DNA from: Dolomedes plantarius
Taxonomy: Eukaryota; Arthropoda; Arachnida; Araneae; Dolomedidae
DNA: 64,000 nucleotides
Direction of reading: 5' to 3'
Assembly: GCA_907164885.2 (NCBI GenBank)
Contig: OU015498.1
Coordinates: forward strand, 125,890,227 to 125,954,226
Shown here: in pieces, positions 38,905 to 49,489 of the stretch
Numbering within the stretch: position 1 is the stretch's first letter
Layout of the letters: every line of letters begins with the position of its first letter
Notes under the pieces: generated by a model
What the model saw: the letters and a program-made list of their open reading frames with translations, nothing else
Database searches by the model: none
What the model was told of the DNA's origin: nothing
Program-made: the position numbers and the translations under genes

Positions 38905-39930
38905 TGGTAGAAAGTACTTTGGGATACTAACTTCTGCATAGTATTTTAATAGAGCATATCTTTTGTTACTTAATTGTCAAATTATGGTGGAGATCTGTGT
39001 ATAAAATATTTTTTATTTGCGAGCAGCTGTTATTAGGGATAACCACAGTAAGAAATTATTCAAAATATACTATTTAGATTCAGTAATTACTAAACAATTG
39101 TTATGATATATTGTTTGATTAGTCTAGGTTAATTTGAAAAATGAGGTGGGTAATATTGACTAGCTGTCAATGTTGAGTGAAATGGCATAGATTATATTAT
39201 AAAGCGTGAAGAAACACTTAGACTTTTTCAACCAAGCTTCTAACCCAAATTTAAATTTTTTTTAAAATATTTTGCTAATGAGAGTATTTTTACAGATCTT
39301 AACAATGGAATAGAAAACCTGTATAGTCAACAAATTCATAGATAAACGATTCAGTTCTAAAAGCAAAAAGCCTGGTTTCTGTATACTGTTGTAACATGAT
39401 TATTATAAAAGTATACAGAAACCAGGCCTTTTGCTTTTAGGGCTGCATCTTTTATCCATGAATTAGTTGACCATACAGGTGTTCTGTTAAATTCTTTAGA
39501 TCCATAAAAATATTTTCAATTTTAAAAGTTTTATTAAATTTTTTTAAAATTCTGGTTAGAAGTTCGGTTTGAAAAGTTAAAAGTATTTTATTGCACTTTG
39601 TAAAATAATCTATGCCACTGCACTCAACATTGACAGCCAGTCAATCTTTGTATGCTTGCATCCTTTTTCAACTTAACTTAGATAAACCAAATAATAGACC
39701 ATACAAAAAACTACACACTTGCAAACATAACCTTATTATAGTCAACAATTGTTTAATAATTAACTGAACCTAAATAATATATTTTGGAATATTTTTTTAC
39801 TGCCCTTATCCTTACACTTTATAATAACAGCTGCACACAAAAATATATTTTATGTGACAGATCTCCATCAAAATTTGACAATGAAATAATAAAAAAATTA
39901 AATACTAGGCAGAAGTTAGTATTCCAAATG
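38905..39930. repeat. 1-kb imperfect inverted repeat (long hairpin)
   Basis: Two arms of about 500 bp face each other around a loop of about 24 bp centred near 39398. The innermost arm is nearly perfect: AGCAAAAAGCCTGGTTTCTG with GTATAC on the left against GTATACAGAAACCAGGCCTT on the right. Further out, matching pairs include CTTCTAACCC/GGTTAGAAG, GACTAGCTGTCAATGTTGAG/CTCAACATTGACAGCCAGTC, TGGAGATCTGT/ACAGATCTCCA and GATACTAACTTCTGCATAGT against ACTAGGCAGAAGTTAGTATT. No ORF. It could be a foldback/MITE-like element or an inverted duplication. Confidence 0.85.
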
Positions 39931-39934
39931 ACAT

Positions 39935-42160
39935 TCAACTACCTATTAGCTCATCAACGAATGATCTAATACATCTATAAGCATTATTATTATTATTATT
40001 ACTTCTGTAAGGAATTATGAATGAACCCCTAACTACTTCTCATGAAATTCTGATAATTAAATTTAAAAATTTTTTAACATTAACTATCAAGAGTAAAATA
40101 ACCCTTGGCATTTTATATCTTTATAATATAAAAATCTAAAAATTTTTTTGGTAAGCAGTTATGATAAAAGACTTTCACAAGAGTCATGGTTAACTGAAGT
40201 CCCTGAACTGCACTTTCGGACATACCTAATACTTTAATAACAGGCTTGCCAGTTAAAAATATAATGAATAAAGGAAATCAATATCAATCCACAAATTTCT
40301 GCAACCAAAGTTTATGAGAATGTTTGGATTAGCATATATAATATACAAAGAGAAATTTGAAAATTTGAGTTGTTTATTAATTAAGAATTATGTAATAAAA
40401 ATATTTTTTATGGTTTTTCATAGAAAAATTCAAATTTAAGTACAAAAAATAAATTTAAAAAAAATATATTCACAACTTTGTGATTTTATTTAAGTTCACT
40501 GCTGAAAAAAAAGGATATCTACAGAATAAAAAAAAAATGGGTTCAGTGAGGTTAAAATCAACTTACAGATTATGAATCGAGCACACTGCCAAGTGAGTTG
40601 TGGAATCTTTTCATGGAAATCACAATGAGGTGAAGATGGATTCCAATTTCAGAATTCTGTAAAGAAACCAATATTTTCTTATAATGCCATAATAAAAATT
40701 AGAGTCATTTGTGATACCAAGAAGCATTGAAAAGCAGAGTTCATTATAAATTTGCTTATCAGTGAAATAAAAAAGTTCGATCCTTAAAATTTGAAATATT
40801 ATGATTTTTTGAAATTGAGTAACAATAGAATTGATGTTTGAGTAGTATTCAAAAAGTTATACAATGAGAAAAATAAATGTAATATAAATAAAAGAAGAAT
40901 AAAAATGTAGCATCGAATTTTTGTTATGGATCATATTGTTAAAAACTATGTTAGGGCTAAAGACATAATCGGTATTTTCAGTTTCACAGTTTGAAAAAAA
41001 TGGGAAAAAACCAACTTTCTTAAAAGTTTTCTACAATTTTCTGATTTAACCGAACTTCTATTAACGTTTTAATTTATTTCAAGTTAAGTTGGGGGGGGGA
41101 CGTCTATGCTTTGGGCCAGTAAGTTCTTATTTATTTTGCACAACATGACAACTAAATACTCTCTAAAAGTCTTGAAAACAAATAGCTTATAAATCAGTTA
41201 TTGAGGACATTCTCAAATTTTTAATGACACACACAGAATGCAAAAGTTTACCTAAAGTTTTAATAAAAATCTAGCACACATGATGTTATCTAAATAAAGG
41301 TTCTCATCCTTGTCAGGTTATACAAGATTTTAAAGTTGAAACTGACAAATTAAATTATATAAATGCATGATGACCAGCAATTTAATAACTTAGGAATGAA
41401 AAATATAATAATAATTTTCTGCATATATTTATATACATATGATTATGCAACACTAAAAAATAAAAACAACTATAAACATTAATATTCAGATGTATGCTGA
41501 TAAGTGCATGACTTTTTTTCCAGTTGCTTCTTTTCTGCACTCATACAGACTGCATGATTGAGCATAAATCAGAATTATATAGTATGTTGTGTTAAAAATA
41601 TGCATATCAGATATCTGATCTATAAGTATAAAATCAATAAACTTCTGTTAGAATTTTTAAAAATTATAGCATGAAGTTGAACATATGCAAAAGAAGTTTA
41701 GAAGTAAAAATTTTGAAGAAAAATATTAACTTTCTTTTTTGTATAATTTTCTGCTCTGGTTGACTGGAGGTTGGGAAAGGAACGAAGTCTGAATGCTTAA
41801 AGAGAATACTTTGATAGACATATTTATTCTAAACATTCAAATATTTACTATATAATATACTACAAAATATCATTGATTCAGAACTATAATGAAAGGCTTT
41901 TTTTTTGGTTAATAATAAAGTCAGTTGTTCAGTCAAGAAGTCAATTATTGTATTTGGATGATCAAAAATTTTATGTCGTAGAACATCAAGCAATTCAATT
42001 ACCACATTTAATACATTTTCACCATCACTCATTACTGTTTTCATTTAATCCAAATTCTTTTAAAATGCTTAACATATTATTTATCTTATTTGTTTTGCAA
42101 GGAAATTTACAATTATTAAATTTTGAAATCTTACAATTCTTAACAAATGCTACAATATTA
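39935..42160. other. AT-rich stretch, possible intronic sequence
   Basis: No supported gene. At about 40566-40655 the minus strand has a splice-like arrangement: TTTCTTTACAG, about 85 bp, then CTGTAAGTTG. The segment between is open in one frame until TAA. It may be a host exon or coincidence. Confidence 0.3.
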
Positions 42161-42164
42161 AGTT

Positions 42165-42243
42165 TTAGAATAGCACGTTACCTTTTGATGCTTTCCACAA
42201 TCCTTTAAGCCAGGCTGATGTTTTGTTGCTCTTTTCTAGGAAC
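42165..42243 (-). CDS. Candidate terminal exon of a host gene
   Basis: On the minus strand a strong acceptor (ATCTTTTTGTTTGTATTTAG) precedes about 79 bp that read FLEKSNKTSAWLKGLWKASK and then GNVLF with a stop at 42165-42167. An alternative ending uses AAAAG|GTAACG as a donor at about 42181. The composition (Trp, Lys, Ser; no low complexity) is unlike the surrounding AT-rich noise. There is no transposon motif. I do not recognise the protein. No second exon could be joined with confidence, so this is a suggestion only. Confidence 0.25.
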
Positions 42244-42475
42244 CTAAATACAAACAAAAAGATATTTACTTTACTACAAAGTAAAATTACATATTTCATT
42301 TAAATGCAAAAGAATTTGCATAAAGGAGGGAAATTACCAGTCAAGAGCCAAAGAGGCTCTTGGCCTCTTTCTATTGAAGGGTTTCCTATGGTCATAGTCT
42401 GAAAGATCTGTTAGGAGAGTAAGCTCATTAGCTTCAATGCTGTCATAAAATTTAATATTAAGGGAGTGGATGAAT

Positions 42476-44092
42476 TTAGTGAGGGGGGGGGAAGTTTAAT
42501 TCTTCATAAATTTTATAATTTCTAAAATAATAGGGGGCATTTACAATTGTTCTAATAGTACTATTTTGAGCAGCACAGATTTTATTATTTTGATACTCAG
42601 GACAGTAAGACCAGGCCTGGCAAGCATAGGTTAAAATAGGTCTAAGGAATGCACTGTAGATGAGCAACTTCATATTTAAGTTCAAATAACTATTTCGAGC
42701 AATTAAGGGGAAGAGTGTTCTTTTAGCAGCTCGAAATTTATTAATAATGTGTTTTATGTGGGGGCGCCAAGTGAGATTGTCAAGAGTAATACCAAGATAT
42801 TTACAGGATTTGGAACAGGGCAGAAGCAGTGTTGTTAATTATGATTTTATGGTCATTATGTGAGATAGGTGATTTTATGGTCATTATGTGAGATAGGTGA
42901 TTTTCTGGAAAACATGACAGCAACACATTTGTCAGTATTGAGTTTCATTTTCCATTTGTGTGTCCATGTTTGAATGTGATGTAGGTTGATGTTAAGCTGG
43001 TTGACTGCAAAGTTAATTTTGTTGTAAGACATGTATATGGCTATGTCATCTGCGTAAACAGCAGTGTGTGTTCTGAAGTGTGTTGGGAAGTCGTTTACAT
43101 AAATTAAGTACAGAACTGGGCCTAATAAGCTTCCTTGTGGCAGGCCGCAGAGAATGTTGTGTTTCTGTGAGAGTGTGTTTTGTAGTTTGACTTGGAATGT
43201 TCTGTTTGTAAGGTAGCTGTAAATTAAGTGAATAATGTTAGGTGTGAAATTGTAATTAATGAGCTTGTGAATGAGACCCTGTATCCAGACTGAATCGAAT
43301 GCCCTGCTGATATCCAGAAAGACAGCAGCAGTAGATTTACTGTAAGTTTTGGCTTTGGCGAGATCACTAACAACTCTATATAATTGATGGGGGGGGGCTG
43401 AGAGAGAACGCCTGAATCCAAATTGGTATGGGGAGAGGATGTTATTATTTTCAAGGTGGGTGTTAATTAAGTTTAGAATGAATTTTTCTGCTAGTTTACT
43501 AATAGTTGAGAGTAAGCTAATGGGTCTGTAATTAGAGGGATCAGAGGGAGCTTTACCAGGTTTATGGATGGGGATAATTATAGAGTTTTTCCAGGGAGAG
43601 CGGAAGTAGCTGGTGCGAATAATAGCATTAATAAGGGTGGTAATATTAATTAAGAGCTTCGGTGGCAGATTTTTAAGCATAATACTTGTGATTTTATCCG
43701 CACCAGGGGCTTTATTATTTTTAAGTTTTCTGATATGGTTTATAACTTCAGAGGGGGGAATATGAGTATCAATAGGAGGGATGGGGGAGTCAAGTAGGTT
43801 TTCAAGATTAGAAATTACTTCTCTCTCAGTGGGGTGGGTGGGATAAGTTATGGGGGGTGAACTGATTTACTAACTTTTGAGCAATTAATGCTGCTTTGTC
43901 TTCCTGGGTAAGAGCTTGTGTACCTGTAGTGTTATTGTAAAGTGGTGGCATGTTAAACTTCCTAGTTTTAAGTTGTCGTGTGGCATTCCAGATGGAGTTG
44001 TTTTGTGTAGTTAAGTTAGAGACATAGAAATTCCAACTGGTGTTTGACTTGTGTCTGATGTATGTTTTTAAGTTTTCTTGTGCCTGGTTCAT
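42476..44092 (-). pseudogene. LINE reverse transcriptase (jockey type)
   Basis: The connector 44092-43826 has WNFYVSNLTTQNNSIWNATR. After a frame break comes NNKAPGADKITS, the RT entry motif. The main open piece 43680-42856 contains IIPIHKPGKAPSDPSNYRPI, SLLSTISKLAEKFI, AVFLDISRAFDSVW (first catalytic Asp), LPQGSLLGPVL and YADDIAIYM (catalytic DD). A 28-bp tandem duplication at 42843-42898 then shifts the frame and ends it early. The C-terminal domain continues at 42685-42476 (LRPILTYACQAWSYC). All RT core motifs survive. Confidence 0.92.
42843..42898. repeat. 28-bp tandem duplication in the RT gene
   Basis: GATTTTATGGTCATTATGTG plus AGATAGGT is present twice in a row (42843-42870 and 42871-42898) without a difference. 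Because 28 is not a multiple of three it shifts the reverse-transcriptase frame. Confidence 0.97.
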
Positions 44093-44146
44093 GAGTGTTT
44101 TGTGATGAGGGAGTCTGGATTGCTGCCATGTTTTCCTGGTGCTGTT

Positions 44147-44700
44147 TCAAAGATTTTTAAGATGGTTGAGTATTTTGTCTGTAGATTTTCTGTTAATATT
44201 GTTGTGAGTTGTTTGGGTAGCAGTGTTGTAGGCTGTAGTGATGGTGTCGGTTATGTATTTAGTGTAATTGTCTATTTCATCTGGTGTGTTTGGGATGTTA
44301 AAGTTATATGGTGTGTTCTTAAGTAAATAGTTAAAGTGATTCCAGTCAGTGATAGTTTTATGGGTGGTGTGGTTGAGATTTATGTTAAAATTTATGGTTA
44401 GTTGGACTGGAAGGTGATCAGAGTTAAGTGCATTGAGTGATTGAATGTTCATGGGGTAAGGGACTCCCTTAATGAGAGCAAAATCAATAATGGAACCATT
44501 ACCTTGGTGGCTGTAATGTGTTGGTGTGTCAGGTGCAAGTATGTCTATGTCATAGTTGTTTATTAAGTTATAGATGGTGCTTCCATGAGTGTTGTTAGTG
44601 TTGCAGTTCCAAAAGGTGTGTGTGGCGTTGAAATCTCCAAAAATTATTAAGTTATTGTCAAGTTGGGCTATTTTAATCAGGTCATTATGTACGTCAGAGT
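44147..44700 (-). pseudogene. LINE apurinic-type endonuclease, C-terminal half
   Basis: On the minus strand the frame gives LIIFGDFNATHTFWNCNTNN, then TPTHYSHQGNGSIIDFALIK and LNALNSDHLPVQLTIN. These are the GDFNA, T..H..G..S.IDF and SDH motifs of the EEP-fold endonuclease of jockey/RTE-like LINEs, with the catalytic Asp and His visible. The N-terminal part with the first catalytic Asn/Glu is not present. Confidence 0.85.
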
Positions 44701-44729
44701 GGTTTTGTTGGGGGGGAATGTAAGTGGAG

Positions 44730-45114
44730 ACTATTCATAGTTCACGTTTTTGTAGTTGATTTTGTCATCCCTTTGTTTTAGGATGCAAATTGGTTTTATT
44801 TTTGTGTTTTCAACTGAATTTGGAATAGTGGTGTAATTTAGCGTTTTTTCTGTTAATCCACTGAATTTGTTATTAGTTTGAATAGTAGTAGGGGTTGCTA
44901 GAAGAGGCTTGTACTATCTAGCAGTGTGCCTGGCGTTAGGGTAAACAAAACCATTATTTTGTGTGTCTTTGCTGTGTCTGTTGTGATCTTTTGTTAGTTT
45001 GTTAAGTGCGATGTTTGCCCTCTTATAAATAATAGTCCGGCTTACCTCCCAGGATTGAGTACGCTGATTCCAAACTCGGGTACGTTGACAGCAGTTCTTG
45101 TCGTATCTCGTCAT
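44730..45114 (-). pseudogene. Possible LINE ORF1 tail
   Basis: Minus-strand open stretch at 45114-44914 (RTRVWNQRTQSWEVSRTIIY, basic and Asn/Thr-rich) continuing in another frame to a stop near 44730. Its position upstream of the endonuclease and its basic composition suggest the end of the LINE gag-like ORF1. No zinc knuckle is visible. Confidence 0.35.
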
Positions 45115-45119
45115 TAGTG

Positions 45120-45302
45120 ATGGGATTCAGCACTTTTTCGAGTAGCTACGTTTCCATGTTCGTCAGCGGGGTGAAGCTACCCTAACTACGTCACGCTTTA
45201 AAGTGGCAACCCGTGCAAAAGCGTTGTTCTCTACGTCGTTCATTGGTCCACGTAGCTGCCATTCAACCGAAAACCTGCCTTTCTTCCCAAAATCTTTCAA
45301 AA
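45120..45302 (+). promoter_or_regulatory. CpG-rich promoter-like patch
   Basis: GC- and CpG-rich against AT-rich surroundings. It contains CTACGTCACGC (CRE-like), ATTGGTCC (inverted CCAAT) and, at its right end, AAAAATGGCGGC, which matches the YY1 consensus that often overlaps start codons in animal promoters. No TATA box is visible. It could equally be the end of an unrecognised element. Confidence 0.3.
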
Positions 45303-45440
45303 ATGGCGGCGAATTTAAACCAAATATCAAATTCGATAGCTGAAGCATTTTTTTCTGTTTTCATAAGCTTCTGGGAAGCTAACAACACAGACGACGACCC
45401 CCCTTTTTTATATCAAACTACTGAGCTACTCTTACAATGA
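45303..45440 (+). CDS. Candidate small ORF or first exon
   Basis: ATG at 45303 in a good context (AAAATGG) opens a 45-codon frame, MAANLNQISNSIAEAFFSVF, ending DDDPPFLYQ..LLLQ and TGA at 45438-45440. It starts at the edge of the CpG-rich patch. I do not recognise the protein. It may be the first coding exon of a host or element gene whose downstream exons are lost or out of range. Low confidence. Confidence 0.22.
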   Translation: MAANLNQISNSIAEAFFSVFISFWEANNTDDDPPFLYQTTELLLQ

Positions 45441-45532
45441 CAAAATTTTTGTTAGTTTGTCATTATAAGAAATCTTAGTCATATGAACAGTATTTACAGT
45501 TTAAAGAATTCAAATCATAATGAAATACATCT

Positions 45533-46240
45533 CATTTTCATCATATTAATTTTACAGTAGCATATTCTTATACACATTGGAATGAAAGAAAAACAATTGT
45601 TAATTAACGGACCATAGTTAAAACAAACAAATCACACCTATTTAGTTCTTGTATATTTTTCAAGTTTATTCTGTTGCTAGTTTATATTGTCGTTTTCAAG
45701 TTTATATTGTTGTTTTGTTTTGTTTTGGTTCCTGATCCTTTGTAGTACACAAAAACATTCATGTTTTTCAGTTTTTCAAAAGTCCATAGTAATCACACAT
45801 GGTTTCCATCACTTGTTTCACTGACACATTGAATTTTTTTTTCTTTTTGTTTCAAATTTTGGTATTAATGTAATTTTGTTTTTATCAATGCATGTCTCGC
45901 AGAAGTGCCCCGAACGGACAACGATGACTCGCTAACTAATTTAACAATCCCTTCTACTGCTTCAGTGTGACATGGAAAATTATTGAAGTCAATACGTTGA
46001 CTCTCGTGATAGGTTCCTTTATAAACTGCTTTAGTTTTTCATCAGAAATGCATCTTCATAGGAGATCCTGTTACTTTAACATCATTCCATTCAATCATAT
46101 CAATAGAATCCTTGGCATCAAAGTTTATACGTTGAATTAAAAACTTTCCTTCATTTGCAGTCCTTGCTTTTAGAATCCTACGTAATCCAAGCTCTCTTAC
46201 ATGACTGCGATCATCTGATATCATACAAAGGAGGAATTTT
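45533..46240 (-). repeat. Left arm of a 0.7-kb inverted duplication
   Basis: Matches 46945-47610 as reverse complement with about 15 percent differences by eye. Both arms contain the C-terminal coding region and 3' flank of the same gene family. The minus-strand coding part ends near 46042 (SIDMIEWNDVKVTG). Outside the coding part the shared strings include ACACATGGTTTCCAT and TTAATTTTACAGTAGCATAT. Confidence 0.85.
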
Positions 46241-46314
46241 CTGAAGCAGATTATTGTCACTGGATAATGTATGAAAGATGGCATAATAGCACTTTCAACG
46301 GCAACAACCAACAC
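46042..46314 (-). pseudogene. Inverted partial copy of the same gene
   Basis: The minus strand encodes FLLCMISDDRSHVRELGLRR, then FLIQRINFDAKDSIDMIEWN and DVKVTGSPMK. This is the counterpart of residues ~175-235 of the plus-strand copy (LLCMISDDRSHIRELGLSLI ... IDMIEWNDVKVTG). It breaks into non-homologous sequence at its N-terminal side near 46240. A stop follows MKMHF at 46042; the homologous frame continues a little beyond in another phase. Confidence 0.8.
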
Positions 46315-47269
46315 TTAAACATTACTGTAATTGGATGTGATGGAACTGGCTTGAACACTGGATTGAATAATGGTGCGATTCCTTTATTGGAAAAGGAATT
46401 AAGAAGGCCACTGCAGTGGTTGATTTGTCTATTTCAAGTAAATGAACTGCCCCTACATCCTAATTAAAGGTCCAAATGAATTTGGAGGAGAAATAGGTAA
46501 ACTACTAGAAAACTGCTATGAACTACCAGTCATTGAATTTGCACCTATTGAAAATGACATTCCATTACTAGAAATTAAGGAAGATTTACATGTGGACCTA
46601 AAATATTTGTTAGAAATGAGTAATGCAATCTCTGTTGGCAGGTGTTCTTCTGATTTGTCCATGAGAAAACCAGGAAAACTTTGTCATTCAAGATGGATTA
46701 GATTAGCAAACAGAATACTTCCCTTGTATGCGGGAACAGAATATCCTGCAAAAAATCTCCGAATACTGACTGAGTACATTTTGAAAGTTTATGCAGCTGT
46801 TTGGTTTAACCTAAAGCTGAAAGCATCTTGTATCCATGGATCAAAGCACCTGTGGAAACTTGTAAGCTATTTACGTTACCTCCATCAGACTCTTAAAAAT
46901 TTAATTCACCCAGTTATTCAAAGAAATGCATACTTTGCTGCTTCTGAAAATCTCCTCCTTTGTATGATATCAGATGATCGCAGTCACATAAGAGAGCTTG
47001 GATTAAGTCTGATTCTAAACGCAAAGGCTAAAAATGAAGGGGACATCAGAAAGTTTTTAAACCAACGTATAAATTTAGATACCAAGTATTATATTGACAT
47101 GATTGAATGGAATGATGTTAAAGTAACAGGACTTCCTATGAAGAGCCATATTTCTGATGACAAACTAAAGCCGTTTATAAAGGAAGCAAAAGAATCTGAT
47201 CACGAGAGTCAACGTATTGACTTCAATAATTTTCCATGTCACACACAAACAGAAAGAAAGGATTGTTAA
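46267..47269 (+). pseudogene. Uncharacterised multicopy arthropod gene family, 3' half
   Basis: The first piece (46267-46467) reads TVIGCDGTGLNTGLNNGAIP, then PLQWLICLFQVNELPLHPN. After a frameshift near 46450, 46442-47269 continues with KGPNEFGGEIGKLLENCYEL, LPVIEFAPIE, KPGKLCHSRWIRLANRILPL and WFNLKLKASC. From memory this order (DGT..NTG, PL.W..C..H.NELPL, GP..F.G.IGK, SRW...A.RIL) occurs in a large family of unnamed proteins in arthropods and cnidarians. I know of no established activity. In those proteins the NELPL motif follows a His that is Gln here. The N-terminal half is missing. The last 80 codons are present again, inverted, at 46240-46042. Confidence 0.6.
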
Positions 47270-47610
47270 ATTCGATACCGAGTTGTCCGTTCGTGACACT
47301 TCTGCAAGAGATGCATTGATAAAAACAAAAATACAATCTCAAAAGAAAATGCCAAAATTTCAAACAAAAAAACAATTCAATGTGTCAGTGAAATAAGCAA
47401 TGGAAACCATGTGTGATTACTATGGACTTTTGAAAAACATAAATGTTTTTTTCAAAATAACGTTTTGCTTTTAAAGACATTAATCACTATTAATATTTTT
47501 CTAAATAAGTGTGATTTGTTTATTTTAACTAATGCCCGTTAATTAAAAATTGTTTTTCTTTCATTCAATTGTGTATTATTAAGATATGCTACTGTAAAAT
47601 TAATATGATG
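46945..47610 (+). repeat. Right arm of the 0.7-kb inverted duplication
   Basis: Partner of 45533-46240. Carries the C-terminal coding part of the plus-strand pseudogene and about 340 bp of non-coding flank. The two arms are separated by about 700 bp containing the rest of the gene fragment. Confidence 0.85.
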
Positions 47611-48035
47611 AAAATCGCGAAATTCTACAAAATCAGTTGTTCTGTAATGGCATTTAACAGTTAGAAATACTTAGAATTGTAAGTTTCCTGTAAAACTATC
47701 GTATTTTGAATATTTTATTTACAATATATATATGTATATATATATATTATTTTAATATACTATAAAAGAAATAAAAAAAATACAAATATTATCACTTTTT
47801 CATAAAAATATCCATTTTGAAGCACTTTGCGGTACTTGAAAAGATTTTAGTAGAACAATAAAATTTTATTTTATATTCTTTATTCTAATCCCAAGAGGCA
47901 ACTTTTGAAAACTATAACATATTTAAATTAAAAAAAAGTTTTTTCGTTCCACCCTAGCGAACATGCACGAAGATTATCTTGAAACCGCCAACATGCTCTG
48001 GTTTGTTATCGGTAATTCACACATTTATCTTGAGT
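47611..48035. other. AT-rich spacer
   Basis: No gene. Contains a short TA run around 47728-47748. Confidence 0.5.
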
Positions 48036-48107
48036 GGTTCGTAGCATGGGTGGTAGCCCTCTGGGTTTGTAACCTAGGTGTTGCGGGATCGAATCCCGAG
48101 GCTGGCA
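48036..48107 (+). pseudogene. tRNA-Thr(TGT)-like sequence, no acceptor stem
   Basis: A 5-bp anticodon stem CTGGG/CCTAG encloses the loop TTTGTAA with anticodon TGT at 48068-48070. A T-arm GCGGG-ATCGAAT-CCCGA and a D-arm-like TAGCATGGGTGGTAGCC are also present. The 3' acceptor strand GGCTGGC has no complement at the 5' end and T54 is A, so a functional tRNA is unlikely. It is a decayed tRNA gene or a SINE head. Confidence 0.5.
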
Positions 48108-49055
48108 TTTTTTTCCTCTCTTTCCCCTGCTTCAAGGGTGGCAAGCTGAAGTTCTTAGATTATTTCCTTCATGTTAATTAAAAAAATATATGTAATTAAC
48201 ATGTAGATGTTAGTCGACGGCAAAAAAATTTTAAATGTCGTAAAAAATATTAATACATAGGCTATTATTTATGGCAATATAACCTATAAGAAAAAATATT
48301 TTGTTTACAAATGTTAACATTTTTAAACTCTCTTGCAAACTCTCTCTGACTGCAGAAATTCCAGGAACATGCTATCTCTTTTCTATATCTTTTACTAACA
48401 ATTCTTGCTACCAATGGTGTTAGGCAAGCTCCACAAAATAAGAACTATTTTCAGAAGTAGAGGGCATAAATATGGAACCTCTCCCCACATTGGAGATCTA
48501 TGTCTATATCCGTTTCAAAATCAAAATCATACCCGTCTGAAATATGTGCTTGAAAATTAGCAACTGCAAATATATTTTGGTAGCTAAGGGACTTTCTTAT
48601 ACATTTTAGGTATAATTATAATTTGGTTACATGCACTAAATAGCATTTTATTTTTGCAGTGCAGGTAAAAACAAAAAGAGAAGAGTTTGATTAAGAAAAA
48701 ATATCTTTAATATTTACTAGGAAATTCATTGTGGAAGTTGCTACGTAAATGTGTGACATCCACAGCTAAAAATAAATGAGTAGTGAAATAAGATAGATAC
48801 CACTAATTCCTCTCTTTTAAATAAAGAGTGGTGCAACAAGGCTCCATTTTTAAGTAGATATTTTTAAAATTTCTCCAGTAATAGATAAAAAATTAACAAT
48901 GAAACTACTTTTTGATTACCTTAAACTTCTCACATAATATAATCTTTACATACCAAGAATGTTATGTGAATTTTCCTCGTAAAAGAGGTTACACAGAAAT
49001 AAGAGCCATTTTTCTGAAAAGTATCTTTTGTTTAATCATCACCTTCCCTTTCAAA
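48108..49055. other. AT-rich spacer
   Basis: No gene. A small hairpin CATGTTAATTA...TAATTAACATG lies at about 48171-48203. Confidence 0.5.
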
Positions 49056-49059
49056 TCCA

Positions 49060-49309
49060 TAATTCTGATACAGATTTCTGCTACTTATGGCTACGAATCG
49101 GACGGCCGATTAAGGTACGATGGAGCCATGTCGGTATCGGCGCGGTTCATATCAACCCATCACAGGCCCTGAAACACGTAAACAGCAAAGCGTTCCCCTT
49201 CGAAGGTTCGTAAACATCCCGCGAACGGCCCAGAAAATTTCTCCCGTACTTGTTCTACCGGCGCTTCCAGCACTGGCCCGATAAGCTGCCGTCAGATCTG
49301 TGTTTGTTG

Positions 49310-49316
<7 letters not shown>
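49060..49316 (+). mobile_element. GC-rich dispersed repeat with TA tail, copy 2
   Basis: CpG-rich block ending TGTGTTTGTTGGGTATATATA and running into a long TA array, the same 3' end as the inverted copy at 30040-30420. Upstream similarity between the copies is limited by eye, so they may be subfamilies sharing a 3' end, as LINE/SINE pairs do. Confidence 0.55.
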
Positions 49317-49406
<90 letters not shown>

Positions 49407-49415
49407 GTATATATG

Positions 49416-49458
<43 letters not shown>

Positions 49459-49482
49459 ATGTGTGTAAGTAAGTAAGTAAAC
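49313..49482. repeat. Compound microsatellite (TA)n(TG)n(TAAG)n
   Basis: About 120 bp of TA with TG variants, then a TG run (about 49436-49465), then TAAG repeats. It follows the GC-rich repeat directly and probably grew from its tail. Confidence 0.95.
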
Positions 49483-49489
49483 AATATTG

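Larger units (their letters stand above)
42320..45110 (-). mobile_element. Jockey-type LINE, decayed and internally deleted
   Basis: Minus-strand pieces run from 45114 to 42476 in the order ORF1-like tail, endonuclease, connector, reverse transcriptase, C-terminal domain. The 3' end lies near 42320 beside AT-rich sequence. There is no clear poly(A) tail or target duplication. The first half of the endonuclease is missing: ORF1-like sequence (to about 44730) passes almost directly into the GDFNATHT block. Confidence 0.8.

Noticed and set aside
39359..39440. Candidate microRNA precursor at the hairpin tip
   Set aside because: The paired region continues for hundreds of bases, so it is part of a long inverted repeat and not a discrete precursor.
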